DNA from: Dactylorhiza incarnata
Taxonomy: Eukaryota > Streptophyta > Magnoliopsida > Asparagales > Orchidaceae
DNA length: 64,000 nucleotides
Assembly: GCA_033032865.1 (NCBI GenBank)
Contig: JAWHQI010000004.1
Location: forward strand, 19,760,001-19,824,000
Direction of reading: 5' to 3'
The translations under genes were made by a program, and so were the position numbers. The notes under the pieces are model-generated. The model had not been told where the DNA came from, searched no databases, and saw nothing but the letters and a program-made list of their open reading frames with translations. Positions 46,381 through 57,111 of this stretch are shown here, one piece after another (within the stretch, counting starts at the first letter, position 1; every line of letters begins with the position of its first letter).

Positions 46381-47602
46381 TCATGGGTAGGGAAGCCATT
46401 TCCAGCGACCCCGACCCCACTTGCCCGCACGCGGCGGCGCTCTCGGATAATGGTATTCGCGAAGCGCTTTAAACTCGTGCAGGATTAGGTGCGCTTGATC
46501 CTCGCCCCGCGAGATGTACACGCCGGGCGAGGTAACATCTGCGCGAGGCACCGGCTCCGCCTCGGCGATTAAGCGCGCATTCGTGTCTTCCAACACGGCG
46601 AATCTCTCGTCAAAAGCAGCCCGGTCCGCGTCATACCGCTCCTCCAACTCGCGTAACATCATGCCGTGCTTCTGAAGCACCTAGGACACCCGATTCTTCA
46701 TCCGCACGGGGTCGCCAGGGTCACCCAAGAAGTCTTCAATCTGGCTAGGCGAAGGCGGTGGCGACATCTCCATCCTCCCATGCTCTGACTCAGGGGTGGC
46801 TCCTGGGATTTCAACGAAGGGTTAGAAGGGCCCGAGGGAGGGCAAGAGATGGGAGCTCGCGAAAACATGCTGACCTGGCGAGGAGGGGGATTCACGGCGG
46901 GGCTTGCGCGAAGACTCCGGCCGACCCTGGAAGTTTTCGCGGAATCCCGAGACGTGGGGTTTCCCCAGTCCAGGAGGGTATACCACTCTCTCCGCGACTT
47001 GGGCGCCATCGAGAAGCGAGCCGCCCGGACTTCGCTTGCCCATCAGACCGAAGCCTGGGGTCGCCACGTTAACCTTAGGCGGGACCGGCGAGTTCACCGG
47101 GGTGGAGACTTTCTCCTTGGGACTCGACGATGGGGTATCTGCATAGGCCACCGGCGTGTGGGTATCACGGACTTAAGCGGAGATAAAGTAGGGTGTGAGT
47201 GACTTACGAGGTTGCGAGAGAGGTGCCTGTTGGGACGAAGTCCCGACCCCAACATCTAGCAACCCCAGCCTCGCGGGGGACGGAGCGCAGAGAGCTGTCA
47301 GCGTAAGGCTTGCCAGGCGGTCCTCCGGAGGAGGATCCTGCGAGAAGAAAGGGAATGAGCAAGGGGCCGATGTAAAGAATTTAGACTGAGGATACCTGTT
47401 GTGCGAGCACGGTATTCGGCGGAGGTGGGGAATCAGGAGGCAATGTCATGTCCTCCCCCGGCGACCTCCTAATCGTCATGGCTTTCTTGGTCTGGGGAGA
47501 GGTGGCAGGGTTGAACATCCAGGCGTTGCGCTCGGCGGCCCGAGCTTTCGCCATCTCCCTAGAAGCCTTCAGTCGTTCCAACGCGCTCTGCTTGGTGGAC
47601 AT
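46381..47602 (-). pseudogene. Antisense gene 1 of G: four exons, one stop
   Basis: On the minus strand, ATG at 47602 lies 74 bases after a TATA box (47671-47681). Exon 1 47602-47396 (ends CAG/GTATCC), exon 2 47337-47208 (ends CTC/GTAAGT), exon 3 47138-46875 (ends CCAG/GTCAG), exon 4 46802-46381. All four junctions have GT-AG and keep one reading frame. The only break is TAG at 46683-46681 in exon 4. Exon 1 begins MSTKQSALERLKAS and is basic with Ala/Arg-rich helix. The middle is Pro/Ser-rich. The C-terminus has a helical, charged segment (LRELEERYDADRAAFDERF). I recognise no domain. It belongs to the class of antisense ORFs reported in Tat-type elements. Confidence 0.65.
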
Positions 47603-47670
47603 CCTGAAGGGAGAACGATTTCGGCGAGAAAGGAACAAAAGGGAAGGCTTGATCACCACCCTCGGTGGGA

Positions 47671-47681
47671 AGTATTTATAG
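47671..47681 (-). promoter_or_regulatory. TATA box of antisense gene 1
   Basis: CTATAAATACT on the minus strand in a GC-rich surround. Confidence 0.65.
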
Positions 47682-47779
47682 CTTCGGGCTGGGGACCCAC
47701 CAAAAGATTCCCGCCACGTCAGCAGAGTCGGCGAACACCAGGGGTTGGATGTATCTTCGCGAGCTTAGGGCAACCTCAC

Positions 47780-47794
47780 GAAGAGCGGGGATTG
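47780..47794 (+). other. Presumed polypurine tract of G
   Basis: GAAGAGCGGGGATTG precedes the 3' LTR. It is the only purine-rich run at the junction. Confidence 0.55.
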
Positions 47795-48817
47795 TGTACA
47801 ACCCCGATGTTCGCCAGGAAGCAACCAAAGCTCGCGCTCAAGGAGGCGAGCTAAAAGGGGCGAACCCTGAACTCCGGCGAGGCAGGCCAAGGAAGAGCAA
47901 GAGACTGCGCAGGCGAGCGAGCCCAGCGGAGGGAAGGTAACCGGCTCCTTCGAAGCTCAGCGAGGGCAGCGCATGCGAGCCCGACCAGTTGAGGAGGGAG
48001 CTCGCTAGGCGAGCCCAGAACCTCGGGGTACAGTTAGCCACTTTTGGGGTACAGTTAGCCATTTTGGGGTGCGGATAGCCATCCTGGGGTTCGCCGCCCC
48101 AGAGGCTCGCGAGCTCCGCTCGCGAGGGAAGTCGGCTTGGCCAGGTCGCTATGGGTGAGCCCAACCATTCGAGGAAGGGGTCCGCTAGGCGAGCCCGCCT
48201 AGAGCGAGTGCGGATAGTCATCCCGGGGCTCGCCGAGGTAGTACAGGCGAGCGAGCCATGCAATGTGCCAGTAATAACTCTGGGGCTCGCCGATCCAGAG
48301 GCTCGCGAGCTTCACTCGCGAGGGAGGCCGCGGAGCGGGCTGACTCGCCCAGTAAAAGTCCAGGAAGGGATTTTTACCAAGAGGCCCCCGGTGGTCTGCG
48401 TTTAGCCTCTCCGAACAGCGGAGTTTGGCTGTTAGCAGACCAATCCGGTGTGCGGATAGTGAGAATGGACAGCGGGATTTGGTTATTGACAGACCACAAA
48501 ACTAAAATCTATAAATAGACCTCAAAGGGAACCTTGGAGGGGGACCGGTTCATTATCTTTGAGCTCTTCTCTCCCTAGGTCGCTTTGGTTGGGGCTCTCT
48601 AGCTCTCTAAGGGGCCCGAGTCTTAGCTTTGGCTTGGGAGGGGAAGTGCTCAACGATCTTCCGGGTTAGTGGAGGGACCTCCTCGCTGAGACTAGGGTCT
48701 TTGTTCTTTGCTCGAATCGTCGGCCTTACCTCTCCCGAGGGACCGGTAAGGGCTAGCTGCCTCTCATTTCGGTGAGGGCCCCGAGCTCCACAAGAGATCG
48801 AGAAATCGGTTTCAACA
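47795..48817 (+). repeat. 3' LTR of G
   Basis: 1023 bp, pairs with 35836-36857. TATA at 48509-48518. Ends TTTCAACA, followed by CTCCT. Confidence 0.93.
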
Positions 48818-48822
48818 CTCCT

Positions 48823-50230
48823 GCTCAGAGCATCCGCTACTACATTCGCCTTCCTTGGGTGGTAATGCATCGTGTACTGGTAGTCTGATAGAAACTCCAC
48901 CCATCACCTCTGTCGGATGTTCTGCTCCTTATGCGTATCTACGTACTTCAGATTCTTGTGATCTGAGAATATGTCGCAGTGGACACCGTAGAGATAGTGT
49001 CGGCAGATCTTGAGAGCGAATACGACTGCTCCCATCTCCAAGTCATGCACCGGGTAGTTCTTCTCGTGGTTCTTCAACTGGCAGGAGGCGTAAGCTATCA
49101 CGTGCCTGTTCTGCATCAGAACGGTACCCATCCCCTGATAAGACGCATCCGTGTACACCTGAAATCCTTCCCTCCCCAACGGAAGGGCCAGGATGGGGGC
49201 CGTAATAAGTTGACCCTTCAGCTCTTGGAAGGCCGCCTCACACTGCGGCATCCATGTGAAAGAAACATCCTTTTTCTTCAGGGATGTGAGTGGGAGGGCT
49301 ATCTTTGAAAACCCCTGCATGAACATCCGGTAGTAGCAGGCAAGTCCCAGGAAACTCCTCACGTCGGTGGCCGTCTTCAACGGCAGCCAATCCCGTACTG
49401 CCTGGATCTTCGTTGGGTCCACTGCTAGACCAGCTCCACTGATGATATGGCCTAGGAAGGCCACCTCCTTTAGCCAAAACTGGCACTTGCTGAACTTCGC
49501 ATACAAACGATGCTCCCGAAGATTCTCAAGGTTAGCGCCAAATGTCGTGCATGCTCCTCCTCCGACTTTGAATAGATGAGGATGTCGTCAATGAACACAA
49601 TGACAAAGATGTCGAGATAAGGCTCGAACACCCAGTTCATCAAACTCATAAATGCTGATGGTGCATTTGTGAGCCTGAACGGCACCACAGTAAACTCATA
49701 TAATCCATATCGGCTGCTAAAGGCCATCTTCGGGATATCCTCCTGCTGGATCTGCAGCTGATAATACCCTGACCTCAAATCCAGCTTCGAGAAGCAGTGG
49801 GCTCCCTCCAGCTGGTCAAACAGCTCGTCGATCCTTGGTAACGGGTACATATTCCGGATCGTCGGTCGGTTCAGAGCTCTGTAGTCGATGCATAATCTGA
49901 GCGTCCCATCCTTCTTCTTCACGAACAACACTGGAGCTCCCCAAGGTGAGAAACTCGGCCTAACGAACCCAGCTTCCACCAGCTCCTGTAGCTGCCTCCG
50001 AAACTCCACTAGCTCCTTCGGGACCATCCGGTAGGGGGCCCTAGATACCGGCTTAGCCCCCGACACCAGCTGGATTTGGAAATCCTTCTTACAGTGCGGA
50101 GGTAGTCCGGGTAGCTTCTCCGAAAATACTTCGGCAAAATCCCGCACAACAGGGATAATGACACCGAGTCTTTGACTTCCGTCGCCTCGAAGAGCACCTG
50201 ATATACCTCATCTCCCTACAGGTGGGCCTT
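48823..50230 (-). pseudogene. pol: Reverse transcriptase and RNase H of F
   Basis: The minus-strand RT begins near 50150 with [14 protein letters not shown], then [29 protein letters not shown] and the intact active site FIDDILIYS (about 49575-49600). A frameshift near 49500 splits RT. The second half starts at [18 protein letters not shown] and continues into RNase H with VYTDAS (about 49160), [12 protein letters not shown] (about 49040) and SDHKNLKY. A stop interrupts near 48903, after QNIRQR. The final VADALSR stretch (about 48830) abuts the insertion point of G. Confidence 0.88.
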
Positions 50231-50350
50231 GACGGCCTGAACTGATGATGAAAAGATACGAGAGGCAGATTTAGTACCTTCGATCACTACTTCACCATCT
50301 TCATGCTTTAGAACGATCCTCCTTCCTAGACAGTCAATCTTTGCATGGTT

Positions 50351-50640
50351 CTAGTGCAGCCAGGTCATGCCTAAGATCAGATTAAATTCCTTCATCTTCA
50401 AGCGTGTCGCTGGAGCTTCGAACAGTTTCCCTCCAATCTCCACATTCATGTTGCACTTTGCATTTGTTAGAACATCAGATCCATCTGGGAATCGCACTCT
50501 CCTGTTGATGCCCTCGAAGTGTTGTACTTGGCACAGATCATCTACGAACTCTTCCGAGATGAACGAGTGAGAGGCACCCATATCGAATAAAGTGTATGCG
50601 GGCTTGCCGCAGACGAGTACTATACCTGGGTGGTTTTTGT
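50351..50640 (-). pseudogene. pol: Aspartic protease of F with altered active-site box
   Basis: On the minus strand, LFDMGASHSFIS (about 50560-50595) stands where the family has D-T-G-A-S-H-S-F. Thr is replaced by Met, consistent with a C-to-T change at a CpG. The rest (GMTWLH end motif near 50355) is normal, followed by a stop. An altered DTG box should impair the dimeric enzyme. Confidence 0.75.
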
Positions 50641-50739
50641 TTGTTTGATTTAATGCTAAGGTAAACCTAATGTTTACTACGCACTAATGAATCTTAAAAC
50701 AAAAGGCATCAAAAGTACCTGTAATGACCCTTACGGGAT

Positions 50740-51823
50740 CCTGGGGCTGTGCTAGGTCCAGGGAGTACATCTACTCCCTATTCTGCCTCCGATCTCCACC
50801 CTAAAATCCACGGCCTCGTCCACATCCTTTGCCCCCGAAATGCTGGCCCTGAGGGGTAGCCTGTAGTGCTGGTGGTGCATTCCTCTGAGGGTAGTTTCTT
50901 CTGATATGGCCAGTCTGGTGGCAGTGGTAACACTCCAGAGGTTGCCCACCTCTTCCAATCCTTGGCATCTCCCGCATCTGTAGAGGCTGAGGAGCCAACA
51001 CTACCTGCTCCCTCTACTCCTATCTCTCCTCCTAGCGGGGCCGGACCTCCGTCCTTCTTTCCCTAGCATCTCGACCTTTCAGCTGGTCCCTTCTACCTCC
51101 CCGTCCCTACCGGCCTCTTCCTTCCTTGAACAAGGTGATAGTCGCCTTCTAGTTTCTTGGCCATCTCCAGGATCTTAATCATACTACCGTCAGAGACGAA
51201 GAGGAGGGTCTACCTTAGCTCATCACGAAGGCCCTTATAGAACCTCTTTGTGTAACCTGCATCTAACAGCTAAAATGAAACTGCAAGCTGGGATAGGTGG
51301 GTAAACTCCCGATGATACTCCAGAACTGTCCTGTTCCCCTGCCTCAACTGCAGGAACCTGTTTTCCAGCTCGTCTCTTGCAGACTGCGACACAAAAAGCT
51401 CCAGCAGTGCTACCTTGAACTCATCCCAAGACACATCAGCAGCCTCCAGTCCTGTACATGTCGCGTCCAGGTACCTCTTCCACCATCTCTTTGCATGGGA
51501 CTCTAAGAACGAGACCACCAGTGGCACCTCCATATCTGTTGGGCACTGAATCCCTGTCAGCATCTCCTCCATGATGTCAACCCACTCCTCAGTCCTCACA
51601 ACTGTCTCCGTCCCGAGGTATGATGGGGGGAGAGACCTCCAAAGACGCTCAGCCAATTAGCCCCAGTGTTTTGCTGAGGAGCCGGTGCCTGCTGTGCCCT
51701 GAATGTCTCCAGTATGGCTGTCAGTGTTTGTCCCATCTCCATCTGCTGGAACAGAGTATGAGCCGGTGGTGGTGGAACGACGTTTGGAGTCAGTGGGACT
51801 CCATTCTGCGGTGTAGGGTTCAT
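50740..51823 (-). pseudogene. gag: Gag of F
   Basis: Opens at ATG 51823 about 190 bases after the primer site, with a Pro/Gln-rich N-terminus. A frameshift near 51650 comes before the Gag core (FLESHAKRWWKRYLD...ELFVSQSARDELENRFLQLRQG, 51300-51520). A stop lies near 51270. Further stops follow in a basic Arg/Gly linker. A zinc knuckle at about 50900-50945 reads CYHCHQTGHIRRNY, where the last ligand Cys is Tyr. Confidence 0.8.
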
Positions 51824-52015
51824 CGCGGGCTACACAAGAAAATTACTCTCGTACGGGACTTTGCTAAGGAATATTCAGTAAGAAGTGGACTTTTCATGTG
51901 ATTTCCCTTATGGGCACACCATTGCTTCCGCTACTAGTTTGTCCTCAAACTAAGCTCGCGCGGGGTGGCCCAAGGTTTGTGGACTTCTTTTCTTTTCTCC
52001 GGATCGAGGTTTGGC

Positions 52016-52026
52016 CTCTGATACCA
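52016..52026 (-). other. Primer binding site of F (initiator tRNA-Met)
   Basis: TGGTATCAGAG on the minus strand, three bases after the LTR end. Confidence 0.9.
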
Positions 52027-52029
52027 CTT

Positions 52030-55000
52030 TGTAAGATCCCCTTTTTGGAGCTAGCAAGAATCCGAGGATACTCGCGTAGTGGCAAACGGAAGCGGTGGGT
52101 TGGGCCTCGCCCACCTTTAGGTTGGTATTTGCACTACCTAACCTAGACCTAATGTACGTCTCAACGCTAAGAACACAACATCAGAGCTCCTGCGTACTCT
52201 TGCTGGTCAGACCACCAGACTTGTCTTGGTAAAAGGGTTATCCACTCTTACCGAGCCCCATCATTAATGTCAGTGCAATGACCATCAACACTAAGGACCC
52301 ACCACCTTATGCACATGCAAACATGTTTACCATCTATCTCTGAGCCATAAGCTCACCAGCTAATCCTCCTGGCACAACAGCCACTACTGAGCCACAAGCT
52401 CACCAGACTAATTAGTCTACTGCTACGACCACCGAGCCTACCGCTCATAAGACCAAACCGACTAAGCATCCGTGACAATGGAGTGTGAGTGAGTCTATTA
52501 CTTAGTTTATCTTGTAAAACAACTTGCTCCTATGATTTAAGGTTAGTTTTGGAATTCCCAAAGATTACAATGTTAGGGGCTCCCTACTAATGGTATGACA
52601 CCCCAAAGTTCCCTTTCTCAAGACATTTAATATTGTCGGTATCTACCCATATGCCTAAGCCTCTTATGTTTTCACTTGTATTAACCCTAGGTGGTTTATG
52701 ACACGCTAGGGGAAAGTCGATCTTTCGTCAATCCCAAGCACGACCTTACCCTTAGCCCACCTAACACTCTTATCTCCTAAACTCTTTTTGGTGACCTCAT
52801 CCTCTTCAACCTGACCATGCACACCATCTACATACCAAATCAACCTAGTAGGCCACTAAATACCTAAGTTTCTCCATTTTAGTAAACGTAGACCAAACTA
52901 ACTATGTGAAGCTTATAAGTAGAGGTACTCCAAATATTCATCCAACTGACTCAAGATATTTACTGGAGGACTACCATGGAATTTTAAGACTAAATCCTGA
53001 GTATCATATTTTTCCTCAACATTTTAGCATTTATTTAAATTTCTCCAATATTTGCCATGTATGAGTATGAACATGAAATGTACGGTATTCTCAAGTCACG
53101 ATCCTCATAAAATTAAGATAAATCTATCATGCCAAAATAAAAGTAAATAATGAATATCACAATTTTACAGTAAGGAAATGTCTTCTATTTTTAATATTTA
53201 ACTTCTATCCAAACTTGAAGATTTATGAAAGAACTACCAAAAATACTTGTGCCAAAATTATAGAAAATTACCAGACCTCTATTATGTCTAGAAAAGCTCA
53301 ATTACAAAGTTTCACAATTTATGGGAATCATTTCCTCACTGAAATATTTAATCCAAATAACTCTAATTTGCACATGTTGTGAAGGAGCCTACTGATATCA
53401 ATTTCCAAACAATTCTATAAAAATTCACAGAGCTTTCTAGTGCTCTGAAATGTCCTATCACCAAGTTGCACATTTTTCCAGAGAGTTTTGGACCCTTAAT
53501 TATATTTCTTAAGATTGAGACAAAATAGGTGCCTTGAGGATGAAATACTAGTTAAATCATAAAATAAATTATGTAAAAATTACCAGGGGTCTAAAATATG
53601 TTTAAAAAGGCACCACCAAGATTTCATCTTCATCCAAGATCATTTGTGCATGTAAATATCTCTTAAAATAAGTTTACCTAAAGGGGTTATGACCTATTTC
53701 AAAGGGGATAATTACTCCTAAAATTCTTATAAAATTAACTGGGGCCTAATTACACCCTATGAACATATCCACCAAATTCCATGACCATTCAAGGACATTT
53801 GACCCCATTTCCTTCACAAGGTTCAAAGAGCAACCCTAAGGTTAAAACTAAGGTCCTAGGGCATATCCAACTCTACACCACCCCATCTTACTCATGAAGG
53901 TGTTTTTGGTGATCCTAAATCAGTGGCCAAGGTTTCAGCTCATGGTGATGAGTTTTGACCACCATACCCAAGGATTGACACCATGCCCTAACTTTGACCC
54001 AATTTGACCTAACTTTGGATAACAAAATACCCAATCAAATCAGTCCCAATTGGGCGGAGATTTTTACCAGGGTCATGAAATAACCCTAAGAAGTAAACAA
54101 CAAAATTTTGACGGCATTGGAGGTCATTTGACCCAATAATTAATTAATAATTATTTTAAGAAACTTTTACAAAAACCTTAGAAAAAGTTTCTCCTAAAAT
54201 TCCCATCTTTGGGTATGATGTGTGGTAGGTGTAAATAGCCTAGGTTTCAATTTTTAAGTCCATCCCATAACCCAATCAAAAGTTATTTAAGATATGGTGT
54301 TTGTCCTACACTAGGGACCAGTCCCACCAAAATGGACCTACAGGGAGCTACAGAACTCATTTTGGGGTGAAATAAATTTTAACATAAAGTAGACTCACAG
54401 GACTTTCATGTTGGGCACATTTATATTTGAGGGGTTCTAGTATTTCTAATAATTAAAATAAAATACCATCTGCGTTCGATGAAATATGATCTGCGTTCGA
54501 CCAACTATGATCTGCGCTCGACGAACTATGATCTGCGTTCGACGAACGCCGTGCTTCAGTGCGCTCGACAAAATATGATCTGCGTTCGACGAACTATGTT
54601 CTGCGTTCGACGAATGTCGTGCTTCAATGCGATCGACGAAATCTGATCTTCGTTCGAGAAATTAATTATGTTCGACGAATTAATGAAATAAGGTTATAAC
54701 CTAATCATTTACTCCAGATTAGTTCGTTGAATTAATTTCGTTCGACGAATTAATTCCGTTCGATGTACTCTGGGGTTGGTTCGACGAACTCAATAATTTT
54801 TCAGTGTATTAATTCTGTTCTACGAACTCTGGGTTCCGTTCGACGAACTCAACAATCAGTTTGATGAACGCAGCGTGTGCTCGACGAATGAATTCCATTC
54901 GACGAACTCCGGGTTCCATTCGACGAACTCAATTATTAGTTCGGTGAAGTTCTTCTACTCAGATCGACGAATTAATTAAACAAGAATATAACATAATCAT

Positions 55001-56513
55001 GAAATAACATTATAACATATAACATAATCACGTAAATCTGCGAATAACTGATCATGGTAAATCCGGCGGTTCTTAGTCATCGTCCCCGTTGGATGGATGG
55101 TGCGCGATAGCCCGCCCTGGGCTTCTTTGCGGGATGATTTCCCGGCCACCTGTGCCGCTTCCCGGCCAGCCAATGCCACCACCACCTCCGTTGAGGTGGT
55201 GGCTGGCGATAGGGGGTGGTTGGCCGGCCGGAGGTGGTCAGAATCAGGTTTTGAGGAGGGGAAAGATAGATCGAAATGAGCCCTTTCGGAAGCGCGATAC
55301 GAGCCCAATTGAGCACGGATCAAGCCCCAAATTATGAAAAGATCTAGCACTAAGGGAGAGGAGGCAGATCGGACCTGTGTGGTGGCTTGGTGGCGCGTGT
55401 TCCGACGAGTCACCATGGCTGGAGGGGGAGATTTCAGCGCCATGTCAATTTTTGCTTCTCGGGCTCGATTTCTTCGGAGAAGAGGGGGTTTTCACTCCTT
55501 TCCGTCCTTTGAAGGTGTTAAGGAGATCAATACGGGGAGGGGAAGAGCCTTGGCATTAATTGCTGTAATCACCATTAATGGTGATTTTTGGTTTCTTATG
55601 GGAGGAAATGAATTGGTTATCAATTAGGCTGGAAAAAGGGCTGAAAACTTCTCCTCTCCTCAAGGGGAGATGAATGGTGCCATAAATTGGGTTTATTTGG
55701 CCATAAATGCCATTCTCCTCCTCTTCCTCTGTCCGCCATTTTTGGGGGAAATGGAGATTTCTCTCTCCTGGCTGAAATCCTTCAAATTGAATGGCCAACT
55801 CAGTAGCATTCAATCTCCATTAGGTGGTGGACCACACCAATTGGGTCTAGCTCAAGTGTGTTGGGTTAAATTTGTGTAAAGTAGGTCATTTTGACCTAAA
55901 TTTATGCTAAGGTTGACTTTGGTCAAATTGACAACTTGGGTTGACCACAATGGGTGGGTAGTGACCCATTTGACTCCCTTGTGAGTTAGGAAGGCTTAGG
56001 TTTAGTCAATTTGGTAAGGTGATGGTGAATTGTCCCTTAATACGACACTTTGACCAAATTAGGGCTAGAGTTGACTTAAGGTAAATTGCCCAATTTAGAG
56101 GTCCCATGATGGGGCTTTTTGGTCCATTAGGTTCCTAATGACCCTATAAGGGTAGGGGCATGGTCAATTTGGCATGGTGGAGGCCAATTGACCATAATTG
56201 AGTTAGTTTCACCAATTTTAGAGTTAAGGTTGACTTTAGCCAAATTGGCCTCTTTGGTTGACCCCAATGGGTCCCTAGTGCTCCAAGGAGGCCCCTAATG
56301 GGTTATGGATTCTATGGTGGAGTCAAGGTTCAAGGAAAGGCCCCAAAATACAACCCTAGGCTAGGTATATGAAATCTGCTATATGCAGACCACTGGGATT
56401 TCTCCCTCTCATCCAAGCTCACCTGGTCTTAAGCTCTTCTTATGGTTTTGTCATGACCTAGTCATGACAAAACAATTTTAGGGGGTGGGTCTAGTTGTTT
56501 GGGGGATGTTACA
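52030..56513 (-). repeat. 5' LTR of F, 4484 bp
   Basis: On the minus strand it starts TGTAACATCCCCC and ends GATCTTACA before the primer site. It contains a GC-rich block (55050-55450), the TTCGACGAA motif array (54465-54980), a TATA-like ATATAAATG just downstream (about 54420-54430, minus strand) and many TTGACCAAATT-like scattered repeats (55880-56330). ORFs inside are short and unsupported. Confidence 0.88.
54465..54980. repeat. TTCGACGAAC motif array in F's LTR
   Basis: About 25 copies of GTTCGACGAA or near variants, some in longer units (TATGATCTGCGTTCGACGAAC). Each is a near-palindrome with a central CG. Confidence 0.88.
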
Positions 56514-57062
56514 CAATAAGAGATTTTGATTTCCTTACAGCGCTTGTGGATGAGGCAAGATTTGAGCATAAAGTTCCTTTGACATTTTTTGGCACTCCTC
56601 TTCCGAAGATAAGATTTCTTCTTCTCTTCCACAAGATGTGCACTCCATTGATCCATCCCGTGAGGATCTTTCTTGAACATTTGTGCAAGCATGTATATTC
56701 TCCGGTACTTGTGATTGATTTATACCTATAGAAGGAGAATCATAAGTTCTTTCAAGGAAATTCCAAATCTCATATGCGGTAGGTAAATTATAAATAAGTT
56801 TGAAAATATTTTGATCTAACGCTCAAAATTAACTATTTATAGATTTTGCATTTAAAACAATTTCGTTTCTGGTTAGTACGCTAGGTGGCTTTTCAATAGT
56901 AATATTCCAAACTTTTTCATCTAAGGCTTTAAGAAAATTTTTCATTAATATTTTCCACCCTTTATAATTTTTGCCCATAAATAAAGGTGGTGATAATACT
57001 TTTTCATTTATATTAAAATGTTCCCCTATAGTAGAAGCGAGATCGTGATTAAGAGATGCCAT
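56514..57062 (-). pseudogene. gag: N-terminal gag fragment of H
   Basis: Starts ATG 57062. LFMGKNYKGWKILMKNFLKA is the typical copia Gag opening. A stop occurs near 56829, after which the same type of sequence continues (FKLIYNLPTAYEIWNFLE in the interrupted frame, about 56750-56810) to the F junction. Confidence 0.75.
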
Positions 57063-57096
57063 TATTCCCGGTTGTTAAGCCGATTTGGAATAACCT

Positions 57097-57109
57097 GGCT
57101 CTGATAACA
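57097..57109 (-). other. Primer binding site of H (initiator tRNA-Met type)
   Basis: TGTTATCAGAGCC on the minus strand, two bases after the LTR. One change from TGGTATCAGAGCC. Confidence 0.8.
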
Positions 57110-57111
57110 CT

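Larger units (their letters stand above)
35836..48817 (+). mobile_element. Element G: Tat-type Ty3/gypsy with antisense genes and 97-bp repeats
   Basis: Complete 12,982-bp element. LTRs are 35836-36857 and 47795-48817 (about 12 substitutions and one indel, 1.2%), with target duplication CTCCT at 35831-35835 and 48818-48822. Layout: primer site, gag-protease-RT-RNase H ORF, a second RNase H with integrase, a 97-bp tandem array, two antisense intron-containing genes, 3' LTR. A long region with antisense ORFs between pol and the 3' LTR, and an extra RNase H, are known traits of the Tat/Ogre branch. It lies between F's RNase H and integrase. Confidence 0.92.
34135..56513 (-). mobile_element. Element F: chromodomain Ty3/gypsy (Tekay/Del-type) with 4.5-kb LTR
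   Basis: Read on the minus strand: 5' LTR 56513-52030, initiator-Met primer site, gag, protease, RT, RNase H, then element G (48817-35836, target duplication CTCCT), then integrase with C-terminal chromodomain and the polypurine/3' LTR junction at 34157. Only 23 bases of the 3' LTR are left before element E. The LTR start TGTAACAT, the very long LTR and the chromodomain point to the Tekay/Del clade. It is inserted in element H. Several frameshifts and stops make it defective. Confidence 0.9.

Noticed and set aside
46758..47202. Plus-strand ORFs over antisense gene 1 of G
   Set aside because: The minus strand has splice sites, a TATA box and a continuous frame; the plus-strand ORFs do not.
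54997..55443. 148-codon minus-strand ORF in F's LTR
   Set aside because: Lies in a GC-rich part of U3, no domain, no start context, and overlapping ORFs exist on the other strand.
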